Under the pieces are notes generated by a model that did no database searches, had not been told where the DNA came from, and saw only the letters and a program-made list of their open reading frames with translations. Positions 1 through 6,824 of a stretch of DNA of 9,776 nt are shown here, piece by piece (position 1 is the stretch's first letter; every line of letters starts with the position of its first letter). The position numbers and the translations under genes were made by a program. This DNA comes from Eubacteriaceae bacterium UBA7485 (lineage in GTDB: Bacteria; Bacillota; Clostridia; Eubacteriales; Eubacteriaceae), in assembly GCA_002478485.1 (NCBI GenBank), contig DLOL01000043.1:3829-13604 (forward strand). Direction: 5' to 3'.

Positions 1-1122
1 GTTAAATCCGAGACCGCCCTTATCGACCGGCCAGCTGACCATTGGGTAAGCGGTGGATTCTTCCGCGGCCATGACAGCATACGGGAAATTATCAAAGATG
101 ACCGTGTTGCATTTTCTCAAGAATGCCACGGCACTCAGGTCGTCAAGTCCGCCGAATTCGTTTCTTCTCCAGTCGTCATCATAGCCATAGTTGAGGTAAA
201 GCATGGAAGCGACACCGTCGATTCTCAAGCCGTCTGCATGGAATTCTTTAAACCAGAAGAACGCATTTGAAATCAAGAAGGAGATGACTTCAGGTTTTGC
301 ATAGTTAAATTCCATGGTGCCCCACTGCGGATGTTCCGCAGCTTCATACTGGTAGGTTCCGTCCAGCATGCGAAGACCGTGTTCGTCCTTGCAGAAGTGT
401 CCGGGAACCCAGTCGAGAATCACATGGATACCGTCCTGATGAAGTGTGTCGATCAGATGCTTCAGACCGGTCGGGTTGCCGTAGCGCGCGGTGGCTGAAT
501 AGAAGCCGGTTACCTGGTATCCCCAGGATCCGTCAAACGGATGTTCCATAACCGGCATGAATTCAACATGCGTATATCCCATTTCCTTCAGATAGTCCGG
601 AAGAACTTCGGCCAGTTGTTCATAGGTCATGAACGAGCCGTCTTCATTGGTGCGCCAGCTTCCAAGATGCATTTCATAAATGTTCATTGGATAAGCGGTG
701 CCGGCCTTTGCGTCAGCGATCTGCTTTTCGATCCACTTTCCGTCTTTCCATTCGTATTCATCCAAATCCCAGATAACGGAGGCCGTGGCCGGACGGTTTT
801 CCGAGTAAAACGCGTATGGATCAGCCTTAAGCACGACATTTCCGTCTGCCTGAGTAACGGCATATTTATATAAATCTCCCTGCTTGAGGTTTGGAATCGT
901 CGCTTCCCAAATTCCTCCGAGATCTTCAAGGCGTTTCATGGGGTTCGCCTGCTGATTCCATCCGTTAAAGTTTCCGACTACAGAAATCGCGCGGGCGTTC
1001 GGAGCCCAGATTCTAAAGACGACAGTTCCATCATCCTGGATATGCGCGCCAAAGAACTCATAAGACTGGTAATAAGTTCCCTGATGGAAAAGATAAGCGG
1101 CGTCTTGTGTATTCATAGCCAT
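1..1122 (-). CDS. glgB: 1,4-alpha-glucan branching enzyme (GlgB), N-terminal 374 residues, cut by window edge
   Basis: GlgB cuts alpha-1,4 glucan chains and rejoins the piece through an alpha-1,6 bond, branching glycogen in the cytoplasm. I translated the minus strand from ATG at 1122; the frame is open to base 1. Residues about 20-110 form the N-terminal CBM48/E-set domain (VGNFNGWN near 49-56), followed by the GH13 barrel: VILDWVPGHF (234-243), the nucleophile Asp302 in GLRIDGVASM, and the acid/base Glu354 in AAEEST, matching E. coli Asp405 and Glu458. The third catalytic Asp (SHDEV motif) lies beyond the window. The protein lacks the extra N-terminal domain of the roughly 730-residue E. 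coli enzyme, so full length is probably 620-680. An in-frame ATG at 1116 is possible, but AAAGGAAG sits 12 bases before 1122 and would be too far from it. No convincing promoter is seen in the 100 bases upstream, so readthrough from the YihY gene is possible. Other glg genes probably follow outside the window. Confidence 0.95.
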   Translation of the reverse strand, partial: MAMNTQDAAYLFHQGTYYQSYEFFGAHIQDDGTVVFRIWAPNARAISVVGNFNGWNQQANPMKRLEDLGGIWEATIPNLKQGDLYKYAVTQADGNVVLKADPYAFYSENRPATASVIWDLDEYEWKDGKWIEKQIADAKAGTAYPMNIYEMHLGSWRTNEDGSFMTYEQLAEVLPDYLKEMGYTHVEFMPVMEHPFDGSWGYQVTGFYSATARYGNPTGLKHLIDTLHQDGIHVILDWVPGHFCKDEHGLRMLDGTYQYEAAEHPQWGTMEFNYAKPEVISFLISNAFFWFKEFHADGLRIDGVASMLYLNYGYDDDWRRNEFGGLDDLSAVAFLRKCNTVIFDNFPYAVMAAEESTAYPMVSWPVDKGGLGFN

Positions 1123-1222
1123 TGAACGATATCTTCCTTTCTATTCGATATATGATCTATGTTTATTTTGTAAGGTTTAAGTTTAAGAGCGTAATAATCT
1201 TACTCTAATCTATTTTATTCTA

Positions 1223-3037
1223 TCATGTTTGATCGGGGGTAAAGAAAACGTTTATTTTTGCCCCTATGTTCAGAACACAACTTAAAAAGAACATGACAAC
1301 CAATAAGGTGAACAGTCCGCTCATACTTCCGTATATTAACAGGTAAGTCTGGGAGCGGTTGAGGAAAAACAGATAGATCCGGAAGACGATGGTCAAGGCG
1401 ATCATCGAGAAGATTGTTCCCGGGAGCACCCGCTTGAACGGATACCGTTTCTCCGGCGCATACATGTATACAACTGTCAGAATTCCAAACAGCACTGCTT
1501 CTGCGAACAAGAAGAGGTAGAGCCCTGATGAAAACTCATCCGGAAGTCCTGAAATCAGGAGCGAATGAAGCCATGCCCGCACAGAGTTGGATATCTGGAA
1601 GATGGTCATCAAAATTTCCGCGGCGAGAACAATCAAAACGGTAAAGAAGGCTGACTTCAGCCAAAGCACACGCTTTTCAAGATACCGCGTAAAACCATAC
1701 GTTTGGTTAATACCCGAAAGAAGTGTATGTATTGTCACACAAGTAAAGATCAGTGCGGCAATACCCATGAAACTATGTGTCTCGCTTGCATATTTTAAAA
1801 GTTCGTTTACTTCTCCCGTAATAAATTCATAGGAAAGTTTCGGAAGATTTGCCGAAAGGAAAGCAAATAAATCGGTCTTGAAGTCCGGTATGGATCTTGA
1901 TGTAAATTCCAGAATATATACAAGAAACGGGACAATGGCGCACAATAGATAAAAGGCGAGCTGCGTGCAGATGCCGGGAAAGTTTGTGACCGTTAACGAG
2001 TCTGCGATCTGGTTGATTAAGATGGTGTAGCGCGTCTTAGTGCTCAGGTTCGGATAGTATTTTTTAAGAAATAAGTTCCGGTTAATTCTTCCCAGCTGCG
2101 CTTCGGGAGGAATGTAGGGTCTCGTGTCGTATTTCAGAACACATGCGTCGGAGATCACCTGATTGGACACGCTCTTGTCTTTGTTCAATTGAATCAGCTG
2201 GATGTTTAGGTTCATTCCGAGAATAAAATTGAACGAGAAAAGATAAGCGTAAAAGATCAGGTTGACAGCGCGGGTCAAGTCCGAAGAGCCGATGGGCCAG
2301 ATTCCGACAAGCTGAAGATTCCGGATCAGGTTGGTCAGGAGTAGCCAAAAGGCTACAGCAAAAATGCCGCCGGGTAACGCCTGCTTGATCCTGAGACGCT
2401 GCGCCGGGAAGACCGCGTAGCACCAGGTGAAGGCGAAAACCAGAACCGCAATCAGATAAACATACCGAAAGCCTGTAAAGACAGCGTCCAGAGCACTTGA
2501 GGTTCCCTGCATATAAAAACTGAGGAGAACGGTTCTCACCTGTGCCGTAGCCATGTAGAAATAGATCGCGAGAAACGTGAAAGAAGCAAGGACCAGAGCG
2601 TTCATCGCAGCGCTTTTCCAAAGCGTGACGAATCCTCTGCTCTCCTCAAACTCAGCCACGCGGTTTGAGATGACCATCAATGAATGAACAATTCGGATAA
2701 TGGCATAAACGACAAAAAAGAGAAGGGTGAGAAAGCTGATCACAGACACCAGAGGCTTTTCAAGCATGTAAAACCGGCTGAAATCCTGAAGCTGTTCAAG
2801 GAGGTTGTCCTGCGTCTCCGAATAATCCAGAATCCCAGGCGGGAAGATAACCGTTAGTGCCCGCATCAGCTCACCGCTCGAACTCTGGAAGAAGATGCTT
2901 GCGACCATATAATAGATCATCATGCCGGGAAGAAAGGCAAGCAGAACCCCATAGGAAGCTTGAGCAGCATAGTTGAAGATATTTTTTGAATGCGTGCATA
3001 GGCGCTTAACGAGCGCCGGAAGCTGCTTAAATGACAT
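1223..3037 (-). CDS. Polytopic membrane protein with two tandem YihY/BrkB-type domains
   Basis: This is a 604-residue integral membrane protein of the YihY/virulence factor BrkB family, whose biochemical role is unknown. Usual members have one domain of about 260-300 residues with six membrane segments; this one has two copies. Copy 1 spans about 15-285 and copy 2 about 340-598, joined by a hydrophilic linker (about 285-340) rich in Lys, Arg and Asn. Matching landmarks: AAQASYGVLLAFLP (24-37) against CTQLAFYLLCAIVP (357-370), HSLMVISN (118-125) against HTLLSGIN (437-444), LWKSA (139-143) against WLKSA (459-463), and the hallmark KQALPGGIF (218-226) against KRVLPGTIF (535-543). Copies are diverged, so the duplication is old. 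The ATG at 3037 has GGAGAG five bases upstream. The gene has its own promoter and points away from aconitase; glgB follows after 100 bases with no clear terminator between. Family assignment is confident; the substrate is unknown, and older RNase BN names for this family should not be used. Confidence 0.85.
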   Translation of the reverse strand: MSFKQLPALVKRLCTHSKNIFNYAAQASYGVLLAFLPGMMIYYMVASIFFQSSSGELMRALTVIFPPGILDYSETQDNLLEQLQDFSRFYMLEKPLVSVISFLTLLFFVVYAIIRIVHSLMVISNRVAEFEESRGFVTLWKSAAMNALVLASFTFLAIYFYMATAQVRTVLLSFYMQGTSSALDAVFTGFRYVYLIAVLVFAFTWCYAVFPAQRLRIKQALPGGIFAVAFWLLLTNLIRNLQLVGIWPIGSSDLTRAVNLIFYAYLFSFNFILGMNLNIQLIQLNKDKSVSNQVISDACVLKYDTRPYIPPEAQLGRINRNLFLKKYYPNLSTKTRYTILINQIADSLTVTNFPGICTQLAFYLLCAIVPFLVYILEFTSRSIPDFKTDLFAFLSANLPKLSYEFITGEVNELLKYASETHSFMGIAALIFTCVTIHTLLSGINQTYGFTRYLEKRVLWLKSAFFTVLIVLAAEILMTIFQISNSVRAWLHSLLISGLPDEFSSGLYLFLFAEAVLFGILTVVYMYAPEKRYPFKRVLPGTIFSMIALTIVFRIYLFFLNRSQTYLLIYGSMSGLFTLLVVMFFLSCVLNIGAKINVFFTPDQT

Positions 3038-3042
3038 ATTTT

Positions 3043-3048
3043 CTCTCC
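3043..3048 (-). promoter_or_regulatory. Ribosome binding site of the tandem YihY gene
   Basis: GGAGAG on the minus strand, five bases before the ATG at 3037. It fixes that start over other in-frame candidates. Confidence 0.7.
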
Positions 3049-3074
3049 GTCATGATGGGATAATTTCTTAGATG

Positions 3075-3103
3075 ATTATATGATGATTGCCTTGTTTTCA
3101 CAA
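3075..3103 (-). promoter_or_regulatory. Sigma-A-type promoter for the tandem YihY gene
   Basis: On the minus strand, TTGTGA (3103-3098) and a perfect TATAAT (3080-3075) are separated by 17 bases. The predicted start is near 3068, giving a leader of about 30 bases before the ATG at 3037. The -35 box lies in a small inverted repeat (3092-3107). Predicted from sequence only. Confidence 0.6.
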
Positions 3104-3107
3104 ACAA
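3092..3107. promoter_or_regulatory. Inverted repeat over the -35 box of the YihY promoter
   Basis: TTGTTT (3092-3097) and AAACAA (3102-3107) are perfect 6-base inverted arms around TCAC. The element covers the -35 hexamer of the minus-strand promoter, where a repressor could act. The arms are short and AT-rich, so chance is a real alternative. Confidence 0.3.
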
Positions 3108-3113
3108 AAGCAG

Positions 3114-3140
3114 AAAAGCGGATTTTTTCCGCTCTTTTTT
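3114..3140 (+). terminator. Terminator-like hairpin between two divergent promoters
   Basis: AGCGGA (3117-3122), a five-T loop and TCCGCT (3128-3133) form a perfect 6-bp stem preceded by four A and followed by C and six T, the form of a Rho-independent terminator reading on the plus strand. No plus-strand gene ends here: the neighbours diverge. It may end a short unannotated transcript starting within about 3038-3110, or insulate the aconitase promoter. On the minus strand the T-tract is interrupted and weaker. Confidence 0.5.
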
Positions 3141-3177
3141 ATAAGACAAAATTTCATTACCCGTTTTTTTCAAGAAT

Positions 3178-3205
3178 TTGGCAATTGTGGAATAAATGCT
3201 ATAAT
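3178..3205 (+). promoter_or_regulatory. Strong extended -10 promoter for aconitase
   Basis: TTGGCA (3178-3183) and a perfect TATAAT (3200-3205) are 16 bases apart, and TGC directly before the -10 box gives an extended -10 element. The predicted start is near 3212, leaving a leader of about 55 bases that contains the palindrome at 3227-3236. This is one of the best promoter matches in the window. Confidence 0.75.
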
Positions 3206-3226
3206 GAGTTCGTGTGAAAATGTGCA

Positions 3227-3236
3227 TTGTATACAA
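3227..3236. promoter_or_regulatory. Perfect palindrome in the aconitase leader, candidate operator
   Basis: TTGTATACAA is a perfect 10-base palindrome about 15-25 bases downstream of the predicted transcription start, a position where a bound protein could block initiation or elongation. Its form resembles operators bound by some GntR-family regulators. It does not match the ATAA-N7-TTAT-type sites described for CcpC at Bacillus citB. The regulator is unknown, and a 10-base palindrome in AT-rich DNA can occur by chance. Confidence 0.35.
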
Positions 3237-3256
3237 AAAACTTCGATTACATAGTT

Positions 3257-3263
3257 AGGAGAG
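3257..3263 (+). promoter_or_regulatory. Ribosome binding site that selects the GTG start of aconitase
   Basis: AGGAGAG; its AGGAG core ends six bases before GTG at 3268, ideal spacing. The next in-frame Met is at residue 19, with no comparable site and a loss of conserved N-terminal sequence. Confidence 0.8.
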
Positions 3264-3267
3264 AAGC

Positions 3268-5199
3268 GTGGGTAAAACACTTACAGAAAAAATTCTCGAA
3301 GACCATCTCGTCTCCGGTGAAATGAAAAAAGGAGAAGAGATCGGCATCCGCATTGACCAGACGCTGACCCAGGACTCCACGGGCACAATGGCCTATATGC
3401 AGCTTGAAGCGATGGAAGTACCGCGCGTAAAAACCAAACGGTCCTTAGCTTATATTGACCACAACATGCTTCAGGAAGGCCCTGAAAACATGGACGACCA
3501 TCGCTATATTCAGTCGACTGCAAAAAAACACGGAGTTATCTTCTCCCGTCCAGGCAATGGAATCTGCCATCAGGTTGAGATTGAGCGCTATGGAATTCCG
3601 GGACAGACCCTTCTCGGATCTGACTCCCACACGCCAACCGGGGGCGGAATCGGAATGATCGCCATCGGCGCAGGCGGACTCGATGTTGCAGTAGCGATGG
3701 CTGGAGGCGAATATCATATCGTCTGTCCGGAAGTTGTAAAAGTGGAGCTGACCGGGAAACTCCGGCCCGGTGTCTCGTCAAAAGACATCATTCTGGATGT
3801 TTTGAGACAGTGCACCGTTAAAGGCGGCGTGAATAAGGTGTTTGAATATACGGGTCCGGGCGTAGAAACGCTCACCGTGCCCGAACGTGCGACCATCACC
3901 AACATGGGTGCGGAGCTGGGCGCCACCACCTCAATCTTCCCGTCTGACGAAATGACCCGAGCCTTTTTAAAGGCGCAGGGGAGAGAAGAAGACTACACGC
4001 CGCTGAGTGCGGATGAAGACGCTCAGTATGACCAGGTAGTCAAGGTCGACCTCGATACACTTGAACCGCTGGTGGCCTGTCCCCACAGCCCGGACAACGT
4101 CAAGAAAGTTTCAGCGCTCGAAGGGATGAAAGTCGATCAGGTCGCGATTGGATCTTGCACAAACTCTTCATATCTCGATCTCATGAAAGTGGCCTCTATC
4201 TTAAAAGGAAAGACGGTTGCAGAAAACGTGGAGCTGGTCATCGCGCCGGGATCTCGCCAGGTCCTGACCATGCTCTCCGAAAACGGAGCGCTTTCCGATC
4301 TGTTAAATGCGGGTGCGCGCATTCTTGAATGCGGATGCGGACCGTGTATCGGAATGGGACAGTCCCCAAACACGGCAGGTGTTTCGCTGAGAACCTTCAA
4401 CCGCAACTTCAAGGGACGTTCCGGCACATCGGACGCGCAGGTTTATCTCTTAAGCCCGGAAACTGCAGCCGTATCCGCCGTGACCGGCCATATTACCGAT
4501 CCGCTCGGAATCGATCTCCCCGAGATTGAAATGCCCGAATCCTTCCTGATTAATGACAACTGGGCGGTTGAACCGGTAGCGGAAGGAGAAGAAGAAACAG
4601 TTGAAGTGATCAAAGGGCCTAATATCAAGCCTTTCCCTCTCGCCCAGAAACTTGGGGAAGATGTGAAGGGAAAAGCGTTAATCAAGGTCGAAGACAATAT
4701 TACAACCGACCATATTATGCCGTCTCATGCCAAGCTTCTCCCGTACCGTTCAAATATTCCGTATCTTGCCAATTACTGCCTTACACCGTGCGATGCGGGA
4801 TTCCCTGCACGTGCAGTTGAGAACAAAGGCGGATTCATCGTGGCGGGATCAAACTACGGACAGGGTTCTTCCAGAGAACATGCCGCACTTGCGCCGGTCT
4901 ATCTTGGAATCCGAGGGGTCCTTGCCAAATCCTTTGCAAGGATTCATCAAAACAATCTGATTAACAACGGCATTCTTCCGATGATGTTTGAAAATCCCGA
5001 GGATTACGACAGGATTGGAGAAATGGATGAGCTTGAAATTCTCGATGCGCCGTCAGGCGTCCGGGAAGGGCGTTTTGTCGTCAAGAATGTAACCAAAGAT
5101 GAGACCTACCCAGTTTATATCGAAGCATCAGACAGACAAAAGGGCATGCTCCTTGCAGGCGGCCTCATTAATCAGATGCGAGATGAAAATAACGCATAA
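3268..5199 (+). CDS. Aconitate hydratase, short Aquifex-type single-chain enzyme
   Basis: Aconitase interconverts citrate and isocitrate through cis-aconitate with a [4Fe-4S] cluster, in the cytoplasm. In anaerobes it typically feeds 2-oxoglutarate and glutamate synthesis. The 643-residue protein has the LeuC-like domains first: [10 protein letters not shown] (118-127), then the cluster ligands Cys297 (IGSCTNSS) and Cys357/Cys360 (CGPC), and Arg330 in the APGSR motif. The C-terminal swivel domain carries ITTDHIMPS (478-486) and GSSREHAAL (533-541), where Ser534-Ser535-Arg536 match the catalytic SSR of mitochondrial aconitase. At about 640-660 residues this is the short family also found in Aquifex, well below the roughly 890 of AcnA. 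Fused domains argue against a separate-subunit LeuCD or homoaconitase. Translation starts at GTG 3268. The gene appears monocistronic: own promoter, terminator at 5201-5246, and no citrate synthase or isocitrate dehydrogenase gene adjacent. I leave the symbol blank because acn naming differs between subfamilies. Confidence 0.95.
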   Translation: MGKTLTEKILEDHLVSGEMKKGEEIGIRIDQTLTQDSTGTMAYMQLEAMEVPRVKTKRSLAYIDHNMLQEGPENMDDHRYIQSTAKKHGVIFSRPGNGICHQVEIERYGIPGQTLLGSDSHTPTGGGIGMIAIGAGGLDVAVAMAGGEYHIVCPEVVKVELTGKLRPGVSSKDIILDVLRQCTVKGGVNKVFEYTGPGVETLTVPERATITNMGAELGATTSIFPSDEMTRAFLKAQGREEDYTPLSADEDAQYDQVVKVDLDTLEPLVACPHSPDNVKKVSALEGMKVDQVAIGSCTNSSYLDLMKVASILKGKTVAENVELVIAPGSRQVLTMLSENGALSDLLNAGARILECGCGPCIGMGQSPNTAGVSLRTFNRNFKGRSGTSDAQVYLLSPETAAVSAVTGHITDPLGIDLPEIEMPESFLINDNWAVEPVAEGEEETVEVIKGPNIKPFPLAQKLGEDVKGKALIKVEDNITTDHIMPSHAKLLPYRSNIPYLANYCLTPCDAGFPARAVENKGGFIVAGSNYGQGSSREHAALAPVYLGIRGVLAKSFARIHQNNLINNGILPMMFENPEDYDRIGEMDELEILDAPSGVREGRFVVKNVTKDETYPVYIEASDRQKGMLLAGGLINQMRDENNA

Positions 5200-5200
5200 A

Positions 5201-5246
5201 AAAATGCGCGTCACGATTTTTTCGTGATGCGCATTTTGCTTTTTTT
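5201..5246. terminator. Bidirectional Rho-independent terminator between convergent genes
   Basis: A 16-bp stem (5201-5216 with 5222-5237, one G-T pair) closes a five-T loop. Reading plus, the stem is followed by GC and seven T; reading minus, it is followed by a run of T from the A-tract at 5198-5204. It starts two bases after the aconitase stop codon and lies just beyond the LCP stop, so it serves both genes. Confidence 0.9.
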
Positions 5247-5253
5247 GATTGGT

Positions 5254-6627
5254 TTACTGGTCGTATTCAGATGCGTTTCCGTTATGAGTGGTATCTGATG
5301 AATTAGACCCAGAACTTGATGTATCGCTGTAGCCTGAATCAGAGCTTGACGTGTCCGAACTTGATCCTGAGCTAGAATCAGAGCTTGAACTGGAGCTTGA
5401 ATCATTCACGGTTAGAGACGGGTCATAAGTGTCAAAATACGTCTCGTGACTTGAAGAGGAAGAGCTTCCGCTGTCATCGTAAGAAGAATACGAAGAGTAA
5501 GAATACGATGAGGACGAATGGGAACTGCCGCTGTATTCTGAGTCGTAGTTGCTGTCGCTTTCTGATCCTGCGCTGCTCATGGAGGAGTCAATCTGTTCTC
5601 CGCCTGCTGCTGTTGCATACTGTTTAATTTTATTGCTGATCTTCGTTAAGTCTGAAGAAGGATCGAAAGTGGTGTCCGCGCCGTAAATGAACTGGTGAAG
5701 AACGCGGGCGTTGTCAACCAGTGTGTTCGGGAATAAGTACCAGACACCGTCAAGTGTTCCGCCGAGACTGTATTCATCAGTCGGAACCCGGAAATCATCA
5801 AATGTCAGGTCCTTATCCGCAAGGACAGCTTTTGCGTAAGTCGTGATTTCGTTCATGTCAAGCGACGTCTGGATGTGCGGAGCAAGCTTGGTGACAAGGT
5901 TCATAGCCGTCAGCATGTCCATTCCCTTGATTTTGTCGAAGATGCCATTGACCACTTCGCGCTGTCTTGCAGTGCGTCCGTAGTCCGAGTCGGAGTAACG
6001 GTTTCTGGAGTAGGCGAGCGCCTGGGCTCCGGTTAAGGTCTGTTCTCCTGTGGATGTGAGCGGCGGGTCGTTACGATGCCCGAATGTGTTGGATTCGCCC
6101 AGATACTGATTGGTCCAGTAGAGAACATCCTCGTTTTGAATGTTGACCGTGATGCCGCCGACCGCGTCGACAACATCCATAATGGCGTTAAAGTCAACCG
6201 TGGCATATTCTGAGATGTTCAGGTCGAAATTCTCGTTGATGGTCTTAACCGTCAACTGCTCTTTACCGAGAGAGTAGGCTGCATTGATTTTCTGGTAAGT
6301 GACGTCACCTGAGTCGTCTGTGATCTGTACGAACGTGTCTCGCATGATTGAAGTCAGTTTGACTTTGTTTTCCTTCAGGTCGATCGTTGCGATCATAATG
6401 ACGTCTGTACGGTCCCCGTCAACTTCAGGGTCGTCTCTTCCGTCAATACCAAAAACAGCGATGTTAACCACATCCTTTGACAATCCTTCCCTGATATGTA
6501 AATTCTTTAGATCAAGATCTCCGCCTTGGGTAGAATGATAAAGACTGAAGACATACATACCTCCAGTTAATAAGAGAAGAAGGATTACCATGGTTGTGAC
6601 AGCAAGAATTTTTTTCTTTTTCGTCAT
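5254..6627 (-). CDS. LytR-CpsA-Psr (LCP) family wall-polymer ligase with serine-rich C-terminal tail
   Basis: LCP proteins move lipid-linked glycopolymers (teichoic acids, capsule, rhamnose polysaccharides) onto peptidoglycan at the outer face of the membrane. The 457-residue product has a basic KKKK start, one membrane segment (about 7-28), then the LCP domain (about 52-270) outside the cell. Family motifs are visible: NIAVFGIDGR (55-64), DRTD (72-75), SIMRDT (93-98), and YSRNRY (206-211) followed by DYGRTARQRE (215-224), supplying the acidic and arginine residues that bind the pyrophosphate lipid and metal. Residues 348-457 are low-complexity, about half Ser (53 of 110) with Asp, Gly and ten Tyr, and no LPxTG sorting signal. 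The frame is open to 6801, but ATG 6627 is chosen: AAAGG lies six bases upstream, the promoter at 6677-6704 lies within the extension, and a signal anchor starts right there. It is divergent from the rhamnose operon, suggesting the polymer it attaches contains rhamnose (inference). Confidence 0.93.
   Translation of the reverse strand: MTKKKKILAVTTMVILLLLLTGGMYVFSLYHSTQGGDLDLKNLHIREGLSKDVVNIAVFGIDGRDDPEVDGDRTDVIMIATIDLKENKVKLTSIMRDTFVQITDDSGDVTYQKINAAYSLGKEQLTVKTINENFDLNISEYATVDFNAIMDVVDAVGGITVNIQNEDVLYWTNQYLGESNTFGHRNDPPLTSTGEQTLTGAQALAYSRNRYSDSDYGRTARQREVVNGIFDKIKGMDMLTAMNLVTKLAPHIQTSLDMNEITTYAKAVLADKDLTFDDFRVPTDEYSLGGTLDGVWYLFPNTLVDNARVLHQFIYGADTTFDPSSDLTKISNKIKQYATAAGGEQIDSSMSSAGSESDSNYDSEYSGSSHSSSSYSYSSYSSYDDSGSSSSSSHETYFDTYDPSLTVNDSSSSSSSDSSSGSSSDTSSSDSGYSDTSSSGSNSSDTTHNGNASEYDQ
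5257..5586 (-). repeat. Low-complexity coding region for the Ser-rich LCP tail
   Basis: These 110 codons encode runs of Ser mixed with Asp, Gly, Tyr and Thr. The region splits into a Tyr-rich Ser part (about residues 355-401) and a purer Ser/Asp part (about 408-445), separated by a short ordinary stretch (TYFDTYDPSLTV). Several serine codons are mixed, so this is not a simple triplet repeat, though short near-repeats recur in the DNA, such as AATCAGAGCTTGA at 5337 and again near 5375. Confidence 0.75.
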
Positions 6628-6676
6628 ACGGTACCTTTCAAATATAAATTGATTTAAGCTTTTAAGTTTACAATTA

Positions 6677-6704
6677 ATTATAATATACCAAAATATCGAA
6701 CCAA
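6677..6704 (-). promoter_or_regulatory. Sigma-A-type promoter for the LCP gene
   Basis: On the minus strand, TTGGTT (6704-6699) and a perfect TATAAT (6682-6677) are 16 bases apart. The predicted start is near 6670, giving a leader of about 43 bases before ATG 6627. The inverted repeat at 6694-6717 overlaps its -35 box. Confidence 0.6.
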
Positions 6705-6717
6705 AATTGATTCGATA
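6694..6717. promoter_or_regulatory. Inverted repeat over the LCP -35 box, candidate operator
   Basis: TATCGAA (6694-6700) and TTCGATA (6711-6717) are perfect 7-base arms with a 10-base spacer; arm centres are 17 bases apart. The left arm runs into the -35 hexamer of the LCP promoter, so a dimer bound here could control it and perhaps the divergent rfb promoter. The regulator is unknown. Confidence 0.45.
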
Positions 6718-6725
6718 ACATTGTG

Positions 6726-6771
6726 AATTGTAACACATAACTTGAGTTATTGATACAATCTTGTTACAATT
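6726..6771. promoter_or_regulatory. Nested inverted repeats spanning the rfb promoter
   Basis: AATTGTAAC (6726-6734) and GTTACAATT (6763-6771) are perfect 9-base arms 28 bases apart; the right arm covers the -10 box. Inside, ATAACT (6737-6742) and AGTTAT (6745-6750) form a second palindrome over the -35 box. A shorter ATTG-ATA-CAAT (6749-6759) lies in the spacer. This density suggests operator sites for the rhamnose operon, but the region is AT-rich and no protein can be named. Confidence 0.4.
6742..6770 (+). promoter_or_regulatory. Sigma-A-type promoter for the rhamnose operon
   Basis: TTGAGT (6742-6747) and TACAAT (6765-6770) are 17 bases apart on the plus strand. The predicted start is near 6777, about 48 bases before rfbD. 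A second TACAAT at 6754 has no well-spaced -35 partner. Confidence 0.6.
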
Positions 6772-6824
6772 TGGAATGGATTGGGTAAAAGATTCTCTCA
6801 AAAATTTAATAAAGAGGCATATCT

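Noticed and set aside
1123..1222. Possible promoter or terminator between the YihY gene and glgB
   Set aside because: Only weak matches exist: TTACAA and TATATC at 15-base spacing, and an imperfect AGAG/CTCT hairpin without a T-tract. Neither is good enough to call.
2082..2621. 179-codon minus-strand frame inside the YihY gene
   Set aside because: It is in another frame of the same strand as a well-supported membrane protein, and its translation is rich in Cys, Arg and Ser with no domain pattern.
3027..3236. 69-codon minus-strand open frame in the divergent intergenic region
   Set aside because: It covers both predicted promoters and the hairpin, overlaps the YihY start, has no ribosome binding site and no recognisable composition.
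3268..5199. Reading the aconitase as isopropylmalate dehydratase or homoaconitase
   Set aside because: Large and small domains are fused in one 643-residue chain with the aconitase SSREH and CGPC motifs; LeuCD and homoaconitases of bacteria usually use separate subunits, and no leucine or lysine genes are nearby.
5257..5586. Tandem DNA repeat or CRISPR-like array in the Ser-rich stretch
   Set aside because: Short near-repeats reflect biased amino-acid content; there is no regular period or spacer structure, and the frame stays open throughout.
6628..6801. Upstream extension of the LCP reading frame by 58 codons
   Set aside because: The extension runs through both promoters, has no ribosome binding site, and would put odd sequence before the KKKK-plus-membrane-segment start at 6627.
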